Below are positions 11,081-22,145 of a stretch of 64,000 bases of DNA, piece after piece. Every line of letters starts with the position of its first letter. The first letter of the stretch is position 1. This stretch comes from Gentiana macrophylla (taxonomy: Eukaryota > Streptophyta > Magnoliopsida > Gentianales > Gentianaceae). Location: the NCBI GenBank assembly GCA_026214975.1, contig JAOBSW010000159.1, positions 1 to 64,000 of the forward strand. The letters run 5' to 3'. Below the pieces are notes generated by a model. It was not told where the DNA came from. It searched no databases and saw nothing but the letters and a program-made list of their open reading frames with translations. The translations under genes were made by a program, and so were the position numbers.

Positions 11081-11705
11081 ATGTCATCTATATCTTCATC
11101 TTGATAGCCTTGATCTTTTGCTTTATTACACTCCCTCAAACGTTGTCGGGGTTGGAGGTAACGTTTGCTTGTCAACATAGAAGATGAAACGGTTTTTTGA
11201 CACCCACGGCTTTTAGCTCCTGGCTCTTAGCTCTTTTGGCTCCAGCCTCTTGTCTAACCGGTGGAATTTTTTCGTTGTCGAAAAATCTATTCAATTTTTT
11301 TCTTCTTTCTGATTAAAGCAAACATGCTTTACCATTTACACCGTTCAACGAAGGATTTGTCTTCTGTAATTGCATCTAAAAATGGATATAAAATAGATAC
11401 AAAAGAAAATAATAATTTGATGCTATAATAAAAGAATGCTTATTTATTTATTATAAATAATAATCAACCATAAAACTGAAAAAATAAAAATTAAAAATTG
11501 TGCACAATGAAAGACGCAATGCAGGGAATACTTAATTGAATTGAATTTTTTTACTAAAAGACTCATTTTGGGGAGAACTGGGTGGTTGTCTTGAGCCATG
11601 GAACTAGAATGGCTACAGAAAAGGGTTTTTTTGCTAGCGCGGAAAAAATGGAAAGGGCGAGGAAAGGCGATGGTTCACCAATTTTAAGGCTTACGAACCC
11701 TCACC
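11081..11705. other. No gene; right half of the Tekay target sequence
   Basis: Non-coding. It contains the phrase CTTTATTACACTCCCTCAAAC, a kind of sequence often seen just inside minus-strand copia elements, but no domain can be translated. Confidence 0.3.
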
Positions 11706-11707
11706 CC

Positions 11708-12460
11708 GGCTCTGATACCATAATAGAGAAATATAAAAGAGATTGTAGTGGATTTTATTGATGATAATAATAAAAGTATTACAATATTAGTAGACTAATA
11801 TATGATAAATAGATCTCTATATAAACCAAAGAATGTATCTTAACATAATTGAAATTCAAATATAACTATCTAAATGACTGAATCTTGTCATTATCTCTAA
11901 CACACCCCCGCAATCCCATTGTAATGCAATGAACATGGTGATTGGCCCGATATGAATGAATATGTTATTCTTCACATTGTGTCTGCCACAAACTTCTCCA
12001 TATCAATCGGCATCAAATTCGTCACAACTTGATATTGCTTGAATCTGTAATGGATGACTCAAAAAGTTCTGAAGAGTCATAGAAGAAATTATAGAGAGGA
12101 AGAAAGATTTGGAGGTAATATCATACCCTAAAAAAGATATAGAAAAAGAAAGAATTTATAAATTGAGATAAAAGCAAATCAAGGGAGTGAAAGGATAGGT
12201 GCCGATGAAATGAGTCAAATTGAGAGACATAATGTATTTTGATGACTAGAAAGAAATAAGAAATTAGAGGTAGAGTGCTTGAAATTTGGAGAAAAGAGTT
12301 CATACTAGAAGAAATGGAGGAGAAAGAAATATCGAAAAAGAGTGAATCAAGGTTTCTTTGGAGGTTGATAAATGATAATGTGAAAGATTTATTATATACT
12401 AATAATAACAATAATAATAAGACCAAAAGAGAGAAAAAAAAGAAAAAAAGAATCTTAATA
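11708..12460 (-). repeat. Retroelement LTR-like fragment, minus strand
   Basis: At 11708-11721 the plus strand reads GCTCTGATACCAT, the complement of an initiator-Met primer site (TGGTATCAGAGC), so a minus-strand LTR should lie to its right. The following about 500 bp are clearly related to 60409-60935: both have GATTGTAGTGG/GATTGTATTGC, CTTGTCATTATCTCTAAC, CATATCAATCGGCATCAA, GATATTGCTTGAAT and GTGCCGATGAAAT or close variants, in the same order. The family is not named; a Ty1/copia LTR is likely from the primer site. Confidence 0.55.
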
Positions 12461-12760
12461 TGGTATCGGAGCAGGAGATCCCTAGTACAAGCCCCGCTTC
12501 CAGCACAATTAAAAAAACAAAAAACAAAAAAAAACCAAGTGTTGGACCCACTCTCTTCTTATAGGCCCACACTTCCAAAAAAAAATATGTCAAGGTGTTG
12601 GGCCTCTCTCCCTTCTTATAGGCCCACACTTGAGGGGGCATGATATAAAGAAATATAGTAGCACATTTACTAATTCCAATTGGTTTTAGTACAATGGTAA
12701 GCGCTTCATCCTAATAGATAGGACTTTTTTCATGAGGTTTTCTACTGGTTTTTCTCCTAG
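12461..12760 (+). repeat. Short retroelement fragment with PBS-like and PPT-like motifs
   Basis: On the plus strand TGGTATCGGAGCAGGAGATC (from 12462) resembles an initiator-Met primer site, and CACTTGAGGGGGC (about 12627-12639) resembles the polypurine tract of copia elements. They lie only about 170 bp apart. In between, a unit with CTTCTTATAGGCCCACACTT occurs twice (about 12541-12575 and 12598-12632). The piece after 12640 (AATTCCAATTGGTTTTAGTA) reads like an LTR start and is cut off at 12761, where the Sirevirus-like copy begins. It fits a TRIM-like or internally deleted copia relic. Confidence 0.45.
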
Positions 12761-14045
12761 CAAGCTGTATTTCCAACTCCTCATTGTATACAATTCCCAG
12801 CTATTCATTTAAACTGTCAGTCTGCTGATTATCAGTAGACTTGTCACCTTCAGCAGGCTGATCTGCTATTTCCTCAGTAGATCCTTGACCAATTGCTTCA
12901 ACATATGTTTCCTTGGCAACTCCACTGGACTCCCCAGGGAACATAGGATGATCATCATCTGAATCAGATGACGATGAATCATCACTATCTGGTGTAAACA
13001 TAGGGTCCTTAAACATAATGTACTTCATTTACTTGCCATCTTTTATAATTGCCATCAGCTTCATCTCCAACAGAGAAGTGTCTATCAGTCCAAGCAAACT
13101 TTATACTTCTAACTGTTCAAATGCCCATTCTTCAAAACCACTCATTGGATCAGCAACTGGTGTTTGTCTCTTATAAAACCAAACTTCCATTCAAAGTACT
13201 TTTGAACCCTTTGGAAGTCAGGATCCACCCTTTCTTTCTTTGACTTCTTTTCTTTTACTTCATAGGGCATAGTAGGCTTCCTTGGAGCAGGCTACTTAGC
13301 ATATTGTCCTCCAAAGGCTTCAACAAGATGAGTCAATGTATCTATAGCAGATACAAACAGTTCAGTAGGTTCATCAGGTTGTATATTTGTCCCTAGTACC
13401 TCCAACTGTTCCACACTAGGTTCCCACGACTTATATACATATCGGCCGAGTGCATTGTAGTGTGTTCTTCCCCCGGAGTTGTCGCATCCACAGCAGGGTC
13501 TTGAACAGGTTCAACAAATTCCACAGTAGGCTCAGGTACATCAGTGTGCTGTGGTTCTTCAATCTGTTGCTCAACAACCACATGAGCATCCTCAGTAGGC
13601 TCAACAGCCTTTTCTTCTTCTTCTCTTTGGTCCTCCAGGACCCTTAATTCCTTGCCTTTACCATATACCTTCTTTTTCACAACATGTTTCCTTCTTTTTG
13701 CAGGTTGTTCCTCAATCTCAGCAGCTTTCCTTTTTCTTCTATCCTCTTTATATTGTTCTTTCAAAATCTCCGTAGCAGATTTCTTCCTAATAACCTCAGT
13801 GGGCTCAGTAAATTCAACTTCAACTGGACCTCGGTGGACTCAAAGAGTTGTCTCTTGGTTCTTTGCCTTGTCTTCTTAGGCTTTAAAAGCTTAGTGATAT
13901 TTCTTGTATCACTAGCCTTTCTTTTCTCAGCAGCCTTCTTAGATGTAGTATGTTGTGTAACTTGCTTACCCTGTTCACCACCAGCATCATCATCTCCCTT
14001 CATTGTCACTCTCTGTCCTTTCAGCATCTAAATGTTCTTCATCAT
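12761..14045 (-). pseudogene. Extra ORF after pol, copy A, 3' part
   Basis: Continuation of the additional ORF on the far side of the nested element; it matches 31277-32536 of copy B. Translation gives Lys/Glu/Arg-rich, low-complexity sequence (for example RRKRKAAEIEEQPAKRRK and DQREEEEKAVEPTEDA), which looks disordered with possible nuclear-localisation-like basic clusters, and then an acidic stretch DDSSSSDSDDDHPMF. Frameshifts and nonsense codons are present. The function is unknown; in sireviruses this position is called env-like. Confidence 0.6.
14041..14045. other. Target site duplication ATCAT (left)
   Basis: ATCAT here and at 21062-21066 flank the nested LTR element. Copy B has the uninterrupted sequence at about 32538-32545 (CATCATCATCCAAACC), confirming the insertion site. 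Confidence 0.95.
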
Positions 14046-15758
14046 TGATGATGGTCAAATTATACCCGTAAAAGTCATCAACGTTGACCTTAAATCGAGA
14101 CTAATAATATATATTTTGTGATAAATCGCATGTTTATATGTATTATTTAATGTTATGTGATTTATATTATATAATTTTGTATTTATCCATTTATAAGATA
14201 TAATTTGGTGTTTATCTGTTTTTATTATATAAATCGGTATTTATCCGTTTTTATTATATTTATCTGTTTTATTTAAATATGATTTATTTTGGGATAAATA
14301 TCTATTTTGTAGATTGAGATAAATTTTGGAGGATAAATACAAATGGAAGAATTAAATCTCAAGATAAATCAAAGGAAATTCAAGATAAAGATCGGATAAG
14401 CACGAAAAGAGGAGTGAGGCATGGCAAAAGTTGGCGCCAATGGGGACGCATGAAAGGGGGCGCATTTTGCCTTTATTTTGGAGATCGGCCGAGAGTTATC
14501 TCTTATTTGTTTTAACATTTTGAAGTATATCTCTTAATTAGCCTGAACCCCTATAAATAAAGGCATGTCATACACCCCATATACACACCACAATACACAC
14601 AATTCATAATAAAATCCTCAGTTTTTCTTAGAGCAGTTATTATGCAAGTTCTGCAATAATGTAAGTTCTTGTATTTATTTGTTCTTAGTTCTTTGTAATT
14701 AAGCCCTCAATTATTGTTTATTGTTTGAGGTTGTTCGTTCTTCACCGAACGATGTAGACATGAGGATATGATATGAGGCAGTGGGGATTCCTTGTCTATA
14801 AGGATCCACACACCCAGATCTGTTATCCGGTGACCTATAGATGACTTTGGTATGATCGAAAACCGTGTTTTTAGTAGATCTATATAATTGCTTCATGAGT
14901 CTCTATTTTATCCGTTACGTATGTAGAAACGCTAAGATTTAGGTTTTCGCCGCGTCAATCTAGCCACGTCTTTATGGTACGATTGTCCACCTAGAATTTC
15001 TTATCTTAGTAGGTATGGCTATAAGCTCGTTGCTCGTCTCTTTTAATTAGCGTATGATTAGGAAATACCAATATAGGGCTCTAGGTCGGCTCATGAATTG
15101 ATCTTCGGGACTTTGGTGAGATCTAGATACATTCGTATTCAGAATTGCATGCACCTAGTTATGCGTACATCGTAGATTAACATGATACCTAAAAAGTTAG
15201 TGTTAATGGGACTGAGACTGATGCGATCGCTTAGGAAGTACGCCTGAACAAAGGAATGTTGCCTAGGTGAGGAATACAGTTAATATCGGCATCCCTAGTT
15301 TTGTAAGCGTGCAAGTCATATGAGATGGAGGCCGAAAAAGCGAAGTCACGTGATGTAGCATAGTGATCTAGATGGCCTACCCGGAGCTAGATCATGTTTA
15401 GGGTATGACTCCCATAGCCAATATAAAAGAAATACGGATCGGATTAATAGTTGTCGAGTCTAGCTTAATTATATAGAATCTCTAGATCCAGACGATAACT
15501 TAATAATTGAGGAGGTTAATTACGTTGTTTATGTGTTGTGTCGAGTCGTGTACTTTATCTTTCTTGTCTTTCATTGGTCGTAGACCGCCTTTGTGTCCTT
15601 GATATAATAATTAATTGTTTGTATATAAATGATCCACAATTGGTTCCCTGTGGGATCGACCTTGATTCGCTATAGCTATACTACGATGGACCTAGTCCTC
15701 TTGCTAGTATTGGTTTATGGTGGTCAAGTATTTTAATTTCACTTGATCTACGTCATCA
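14046..15758 (+). repeat. 5' LTR of the nested LARD-like element
   Basis: Starts TGATGATGGTCAAATTATA and ends TTGATCTACGTCATCA. It pairs with 19345-21061. By eye over the first 300 bp the two differ at about nine positions, so the insertion is relatively recent. Near the 3' end it has CCCTGTGGGATCGACC, a sequence typical of this kind of LTR. Confidence 0.95.
14551..14558 (+). promoter_or_regulatory. TATA box in the LARD 5' LTR
   Basis: CTATAAATAAAGG about 505 bp into the LTR is a good TATA box. The same sequence is kept in the 3' LTR at about 19851. It would drive transcription of the element. Confidence 0.5.
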
Positions 15759-15764
15759 AGTTTT

Positions 15765-15782
15765 TGGCGCCGTTGCCGGGGA
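15765..15782 (+). other. Primer binding site, Asp-tRNA type
   Basis: TGGCGCCGTTGCCGGGGA is complementary to the 3' end of plant aspartate tRNA and begins seven bases after the LTR end (15758). This primer type is characteristic of plant Tat/Athila-type gypsy elements. Confidence 0.9.
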
Positions 15783-18700
15783 ACCAACGGTCAATTTTAT
15801 ATATAACTAATTTTTTATTCATGTCGAATTTTATGTTCTAGAGTCCGTTTTTACGTTTTTTAGTCCCTCTGGTTGTCTGCTCTGTGTATAAATTCCAAAA
15901 TCTAGAACAGCTGGTTTCACTCCCAACGAGATTGCCTCTCTCACGCCAAAGAAGCCACAGTTACGTTTTCTGGAATTTCGCGTGTCTGTTTACCTCCGTA
16001 GATCTGATAGCAGCATGGGAAACCATGTTAAAATCAGTCTACGGTCCGTTTTGTTTTTCTTCTGTTTGCAGAAACCAGGGAAGCAATAATCCGAGTCAGT
16101 AATTTTTCACGGGCGCTGAGGAAATAACCCAGCAACATGTGGAGCTACGAATCTACGATGGGAAAAGTGATAGAGGCAACACCTTTAAAGCACCAAGATG
16201 GCTCCGAGAAAATAAATATTAAAAGGTTCGAATTATTAGTGGTATAATGTTAAAGGCAAGGTACTACCTTTTTTTGCTTATGTTTTACTATCTTTTGGTT
16301 TTTTGAGCATAAGTTAGCCTATACATGAACCTGAGTATGAATCTTAGCCCGGAGTTGGTTTGTAAGATTAATTTTATTAGTGTCGAAGGTTACGCTTCAA
16401 ATCTGTCTCTCATCTAGAGGGTGTAAGGAAACATGTAGTAGGTGAAGGAAGCAGTGAATAAAGAGTTCCTCGTAGTTCTGTCAAAATCTCATTGTCCTAT
16501 GCATGAGATTTCTTCTACTGGCCATGGGAGCAACAATTTGTGTAGTTTGTAAGAATTCTCAATCTAAAGAAGACGTTGAGTTTTGAGAGAGCATAATGAA
16601 GCAGCATTATAGAGGATGTGATTAAAATGGGTCCCTAGGACTAAACCTCCTTAGAATTCACTAGTTCCTAAAACGAGAGCTGAGGTAAGAGCTTCGTATA
16701 AATGGTATGGATAGATGTCGTTTCCTAGGTCTCACAACCAAGGGAAGGGTATTAATCCGCAAAAGCGACGAACCCACCTCTTATAGTGCTCAAGGGGTCA
16801 ACATCTAGCGATCCAAGAAGGATAACTGACAAGGATAATTTTTGGAAAGTCGAGCTGAGGACTTTAAACTCAGAACTACTTCTTTAAAACCCTTAGGATT
16901 TCTTTTTACGATTTTAGGTTTTTTGTCCAATAAGAGTAACGTGACATATGTTGAGGTTTTTTTATTTTTCCGTGTTCCGATGGCCATTAGGCTAAGGATG
17001 TGCAAATTTTTTTTACTCAATATAGGCCACGTGAAATAGAGTTCCGTAGGAGAGTGGAGAAATTGCTAAAGAAAAGGAAATTTAGCAATCAACCTTAAGA
17101 TGGAAGCATTAAGAGAGCTTGAGAATTACTGAAAATGTAACAGAGAATGATGGGTGCGAACAAGAACAAGTTTTGGTCAACTTCCAAAACTTTTTAGAAT
17201 GGCGATCCGAGTGAAAATCCAAAGTTGTGTGCAATTCATTCTGCAACTACCCGTATCCTTTCCCTTGTACCTTTTCACCCTTCAACCTTTCTATTCTCTC
17301 ACCATTCTGCCCCACAGTTCACATTTCTAACCATTCTTTCATCCCCTCTATTTCTTTCCATATATTTCACTCTCCCACCCTAACCCAATCCCTTAACCAG
17401 TACCCACAATTTCTTACCCACCCTTTATCTTTTCTTACCATCCTTATATATCTTTTTCTAAACCCATCATACTCTCAACCTCCATTTTGTTTACCAATTA
17501 ACCTTTTGTTGCGGAATTAGAGATATTGCTAAGTTTTAATGATTATCTTTTATCATTTTGGTTTTCATGATCCTAGCTAGGGTACGTGTAGCTCTGACCC
17601 TAGTTCGATTTTAAAAGTTTTTGGTTCGATCAAAATACAACTTATCTTTCTACCGGAAGTTTTACATTTCACACTTTTACGCCTATCCCGGCATTTCAGG
17701 ATGATGAGTTTTGTTCTAAGCTATCACACCGATCTGACCTTGTTGATGACGGTGATGACTTTTACGTGATACATTGGGTTATTAGTAATTTCAAGGAGAA
17801 GCTACATCTCCCTAGGTTGTTGATATCTAATAGGTCACATTCAATTTGTTATACCTTACGCTGGATTAAATACCTTATCAATCTGGTAAACCTCGTGTTC
17901 TCTCACACGGGGTAATGCTTTTTGATCTTTGTCTTCTCCACCTGGTTTTAAGAATATTTAAGCGGTGGAGGATATCGATGAAGACTACCATCTTTACTTG
18001 ATTGTTTACTTTTCTTTCCATTTAGTATTTTTCCTTTTGAGTCTATATATATTTTTTAGAATTCGTGTCTGAACGATTCGTTTTAACTCCTTGGTTTTAC
18101 TTGTCATTGGTTGTATAAAATAAAGTGGCTTAAATTGTTTTTGGATATTTTATATCTAATTACTGCCACATTCTTTTATAACTTCCATTGACATGTTATT
18201 AACGGTTTCGTGGAGTTTCTGTTTGGTTCGCTTAAACAGGTTTCCATGTGCTTCTCCACGACGTGCTTAGATTACTCCGATCTTCTGCATCTACTTGAGA
18301 GCCGTTTCCAGAGCTAAGTCTTTTTCTTAAACTCTCACTTTTATTTGTCATTGGGGACAATGCCATGTTTAAGTGGAGGGTAGGAGACTTAGCTATGATA
18401 TGCTATGATATGTTATAATTGAAAATTGAATGAAACGGTGAAAAAATTGAAAAATTGAATAAATACCATATTATTTATCTCGTACCCTTAGAATTGTGAG
18501 TTCATCGCTAAGAATTGATAGGAAAGGAACCAAGTTGCATGTGTACGTGATCATTTTATACTTATGTGAGTATAAATTTAAGGATATTCATGCCGATTGT
18601 TGCAAGTAGTTATTTATTATTCGATTACTCAATCTTTGAATCGAGTTTTACCGAGCAAATTATAATAACTGAAGAATTATGTGTACATTGCGTAGATGAT

Positions 18701-19330
18701 TGGTTATGTAGACTTAGTGTTGATATTTATCTGCTGATGTATTCCCATCTTCTGGCCATCAAAGCTGAGTAATAAGCTTGAGAATAATCTGTGTTTTAAC
18801 AAAGCGTTAAACACTGGGCTTGTAGTAACTTTACCAAAGTAGCCTCGCGCATGTGGTAATATTCATGTTATTGACCAATCCGTGAAAGTGGATTCTTGAA
18901 ATGCATAATTTACTTTTAAAGCAAGTTTATTTCTTGAGATGTGTTAATGCTTGAAAATATGAAAATGAAAAAATTCAACTTTTAAGAGGCTTTGAGTATT
19001 TTTCTCGGTCTCTAAGTCCAAAAACCTTCTAGATGACGCTCTTGCTTATTGCACCATGTCTTTACACATTGCGAGGCTTAAGAAGTAGGAATACTGATGT
19101 TGGTAGGTTGAGACTGCGAAGTTAGCATAAACTCTAATCTTGCCAAGATTATATAAAACTGAATGCACATTCACATCACTTCGATTCATAGCGAGTAGTG
19201 AATAATGGATACCTTATGAGCATGAATGGTATGGGTTGACTCGAGTTTCTTGCGTAAGTATGATTTGACCATGGGAAATGTTGTCTTGGGGAATGACTTA
19301 TTGATGCTTTGTTCGGGACGATCAAAGTCT
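15783..19330 (+). other. Internal region of the LARD-like element, no coding
   Basis: About 3.5 kb without any recognisable Gag, protease, RT or integrase motif in any frame; the open frames are short and have no bias. One notable stretch at about 17225-17515 is pyrimidine-rich. A motif TTGGGGACAATGCCATGTTTAAG followed by TGGAGGGTAGG (about 18352-18385) resembles the polypurine lead-in of related elements and lies about 960 bp before the real one. The last 750 bp are conserved in the relative at 63247-64000. Confidence 0.75.
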
Positions 19331-19344
19331 AAGTGGGGGGTAGT
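19331..19344 (+). other. Polypurine tract of the LARD-like element
   Basis: AAGTGGGGGGTAGT directly precedes the 3' LTR and follows GGGACGATCAAAGTCT. Confidence 0.85.
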
Positions 19345-21061
19345 TGATGACGGTCAAATTATACCAGTAAAAGTCATCAACGTTGACCTTAAATCGAGAC
19401 TAATAATGTATATTTTGTGATAAATCGCATGTTTATATGTATTATTTAATGTTATGTGATTTATATTATATAATTTGGTATTTATCCATTTATAAGATAT
19501 AATTTGGTGTTTATCCGTTTTTATTATATAAATCGGTATTTATCCGTTTTTATTATATTTATCCTTTTTATTTAAATATGATTTATTTTGGGATAAATAT
19601 CTATTTTTTAGATTGAGATATATTTTGGAGGATAAATACAAATGGGAGAATTAAATCTCAAGATAAATCAAAGGAAATTCAAGATAAAGATCGGATAAGC
19701 ACGAAAAGAGAAGTGAGGCATGACAAAAGTTGGCGCCAATAGGGAGGCATGAAAGGGAGTGCATTTTGCCTTTCTTTTGGAGATCGGCCGAGAGTTATCT
19801 CTTATTTGTTTTGACATTTTGAAGTATATCTCTTAATTAGCTTGAACCCCTATAAATAAAGGCATGTCATACACGCCATATACACACCAGAATACACACA
19901 ATTCATAATAAAATCCTCAGTTTTTTTTAGAGCAGTTATTATGCAAGTTCTGAAATAATATAAGTTCTTGTATTTATTTGTTCTTAGTTCTTTGTAATTA
20001 AGCCCCCAATTATTGTTTATTCTTTGAGGTTGTTCGTTCTTCACCGAATGATGTAGATCTGAGGATACAATATGAGGCAGTGGGGATTCCTTGTCTATAA
20101 GGATCCACACACCCAGATCTGTTATCCGGTGACCTATAGATGACTTTGGTATGATCGAAAACCGTGTTTTTAGTAGATCTATATAATTGCTTTATGAGTC
20201 TCTATTTTATCCGTTACGTATGTAGAAACGCACAGATTTAGGTTTTCACCGTGTCAATCTAGCCACGTCTTTATGGTACGATTGTCCACCTAGAATTTCT
20301 TATCTTAGTAGGTAGGGCTACGGCTACGTTGCTCGTCTGTTTTAATTAGCGTATGATTAGGAAATACCAATATAGGGCTCCTAGGTCGGCTCATGAATTG
20401 ATCTTCCGGGACTTTCAGCGAGATCTAGATCTGTTCTGTATTCGGGAATTGCATGCACCTAGTTATGCGTACATCGTAGATTAACATGATACCTAAAAAG
20501 TTAGTGTTAATGGGATGATCGATGATCGATCGCTTAGAAATACCTTTAAACAAAGGAATGTTTCCTAGGTGAGGAATACGGTTAATATCGGCATCCCTAG
20601 TTTTGTAAGCGTGCAAGTCACATGAGATGGAGGCCGAAAAAGCGAAGTCACGTGATGTAGCATAGTGATCTAGATGGCCTACCCGGTTCTAGATCTAGTT
20701 TAGGGGATGACTCCCGTAGCCAATATAAAAGAAATACGGATCGGATTAATAGTTGTCGAGTCTAGCTTAATTATATTGAATCTCTAGATCCAGACGATAA
20801 CTTAATAATTGGGGAGGTTAATTACGTTGTTTATGTGTTGTGTCGAGTCGTGTCATTTATCTTTCTTGTCTTTCGTTGGTCGTAGACCGCCTTTGTGTAC
20901 TTGATATGAATAACTAATTGTTTGTATATAAATGATCCACAATTGGTTCCCTGTGGGATCGACCTTGATTCTCTATAGCTATACTACGATGGACCTAGTC
21001 CTCTTGCTAGTATTGGTTTATGGTGGTCAAGTATTTTAATTTCACTTGATCTACGTCATCA
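19345..21061 (+). repeat. 3' LTR of the nested LARD-like element
   Basis: Starts TGATGACGGTCAAATTATA and ends CTACGTCATCA; it is followed by the target duplication ATCAT at 21062-21066. It matches the 5' LTR over its whole length. Confidence 0.95.
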
Positions 21062-21625
21062 ATCATCCAAACTAGGGATGAGATAACTGAATTCTTGTTT
21101 GTATCTTGACTTGTTGATTTTTACAGCAGCAATCTTCAAATAAGTCAGTATGGCCTGTATCATCAAGCCCAATGGCAGTGTTTTCGAATTCCTTGTCCCA
21201 TCTCTGTCTTCTGTTATCACCTTCTTCATGTATTGGACAAAGAATCCGGCCCAATCAAACTTCATACTCTTGCATATGATTATCAGCAGGTGAATCTTGG
21301 GTCCAGACAATGTGTCAAGGCTTCCACTGAATCCAAGAATGTTTTTAGCAATAATCTTGCTCAGCAGATTATACTCCATTATGATATGCTTCACATTGAT
21401 ACTCAGTGATGATTTTATGGATTTGTTGGTCTTTATTGGATAAAAAAACTTCAATCTAGACTGCTCCATTGATTCAGGAATAGTAGGAGCACCATTTCCA
21501 GGTGAAAATCCGAATACTTCCCTCTGCAGGTTTGAGGAGATTTCAATCTCCTGGGCATTAACAGTGGTAGTAAATGCCTCTCTATCATCTATGTTCACTA
21601 TATTTCTCAAGAAAGTACTGTACAC
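21062..21625 (-). pseudogene. Extra ORF after pol, copy A, 5' part
   Basis: Encodes the N-terminal half of the additional protein without its first about 50 codons, which were lost in a deletion near 21608. Words shared with copy B include EIEISSNL, YNLLSKIIAKNILGFSGS, SGPKIHLLIIICKSMKFDWAG and LPLGLMIQA, so this is the conserved, folded-looking part of the ORF. The frame is open from 21625 to the insertion point of the LARD-like element, where a stop is created. Function unknown; position env-like. Confidence 0.7.
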
Positions 21626-22145
21626 GTACTATAGCATTTAACCACGATTAAAGTTGGAATAAATGTGATGTTGCCACGTGTCCCACTAATTGATCCCATA
21701 AGGAGTTGTAACCGTTGGATAATGTAACCGCAGTTATAAAGGATAAGAATAATATCCAATTACTGTTGACTTTCATTTAAGTTTGACTGCCTTGTAACAT
21801 ATATTCCAGCAGTCTTGATCTTCAGTAGACTTGGATTAGTAGCCTCATTGAAAAGATGGCTCAAAGTGACCTATTGTGGGGTTACTCTGCTGATCTTCTT
21901 ACTCACTTGTTTTGTCCAACTGATTATATAAGATGAAATTTAACACCAATTACTGATATGTCAAGTGAGATCACCCAACAAGACAAAGACCAATCCCCTT
22001 GGCAACTTCATTTGCTCAATTGTCCAAACTTTTTTAAGTACATGGAATTGTTGATACCAATGACTAGTCTGCTAAGTGAGCTCACCCAACATAGAAAAGA
22101 CTAATCCCCTTGGTGAATTCAAGTACACTGCTGATGGTTAGAGAA
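21626..22145 (-). other. Non-coding spacer between pol and the extra ORF (copy A)
   Basis: About 500 bp with no coding potential; collinear with 33428-33845 of copy B, which has lost about 200 bp next to pol. Confidence 0.6.

Larger units (their letters stand above)
14046..21061 (+). mobile_element. Non-coding (LARD-like) LTR retrotransposon, complete, nested
   Basis: A complete 7,016-bp LTR element: 5' LTR 14046-15758, primer site matching Asp-tRNA, a 3.6-kb internal region, a polypurine tract and 3' LTR 19345-21061, flanked by perfect ATCAT duplications. The internal region has no gag or pol translation in any frame, so it is non-autonomous, similar in design to large retrotransposon derivatives. 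The Asp primer site and the polypurine lead-in (GGGACGATCAAAGTCTAAG) are those of Ty3/gypsy Tat/Athila-type elements, which probably supplied the machinery. A relative lies at 61474-64000 on the minus strand. Confidence 0.93.

Noticed and set aside
12690..12715. tRNA-like words (TACAATGGTAAGCGCTTCATCC)
   Set aside because: Only an A-box-like word is present; no B box, no cloverleaf and no SINE tail. It is likely LTR sequence.
17227..17520. 97-codon plus-strand frame in the LARD interior
   Set aside because: Pyrimidine-rich low-complexity sequence (Pro/Ser/Leu/Phe) with no domain.
19226..19420. 64-codon frame conserved with the minus frame at 63168-63350
   Set aside because: It spans the polypurine tract and LTR boundary, so the similarity reflects conserved DNA ends, not a protein.
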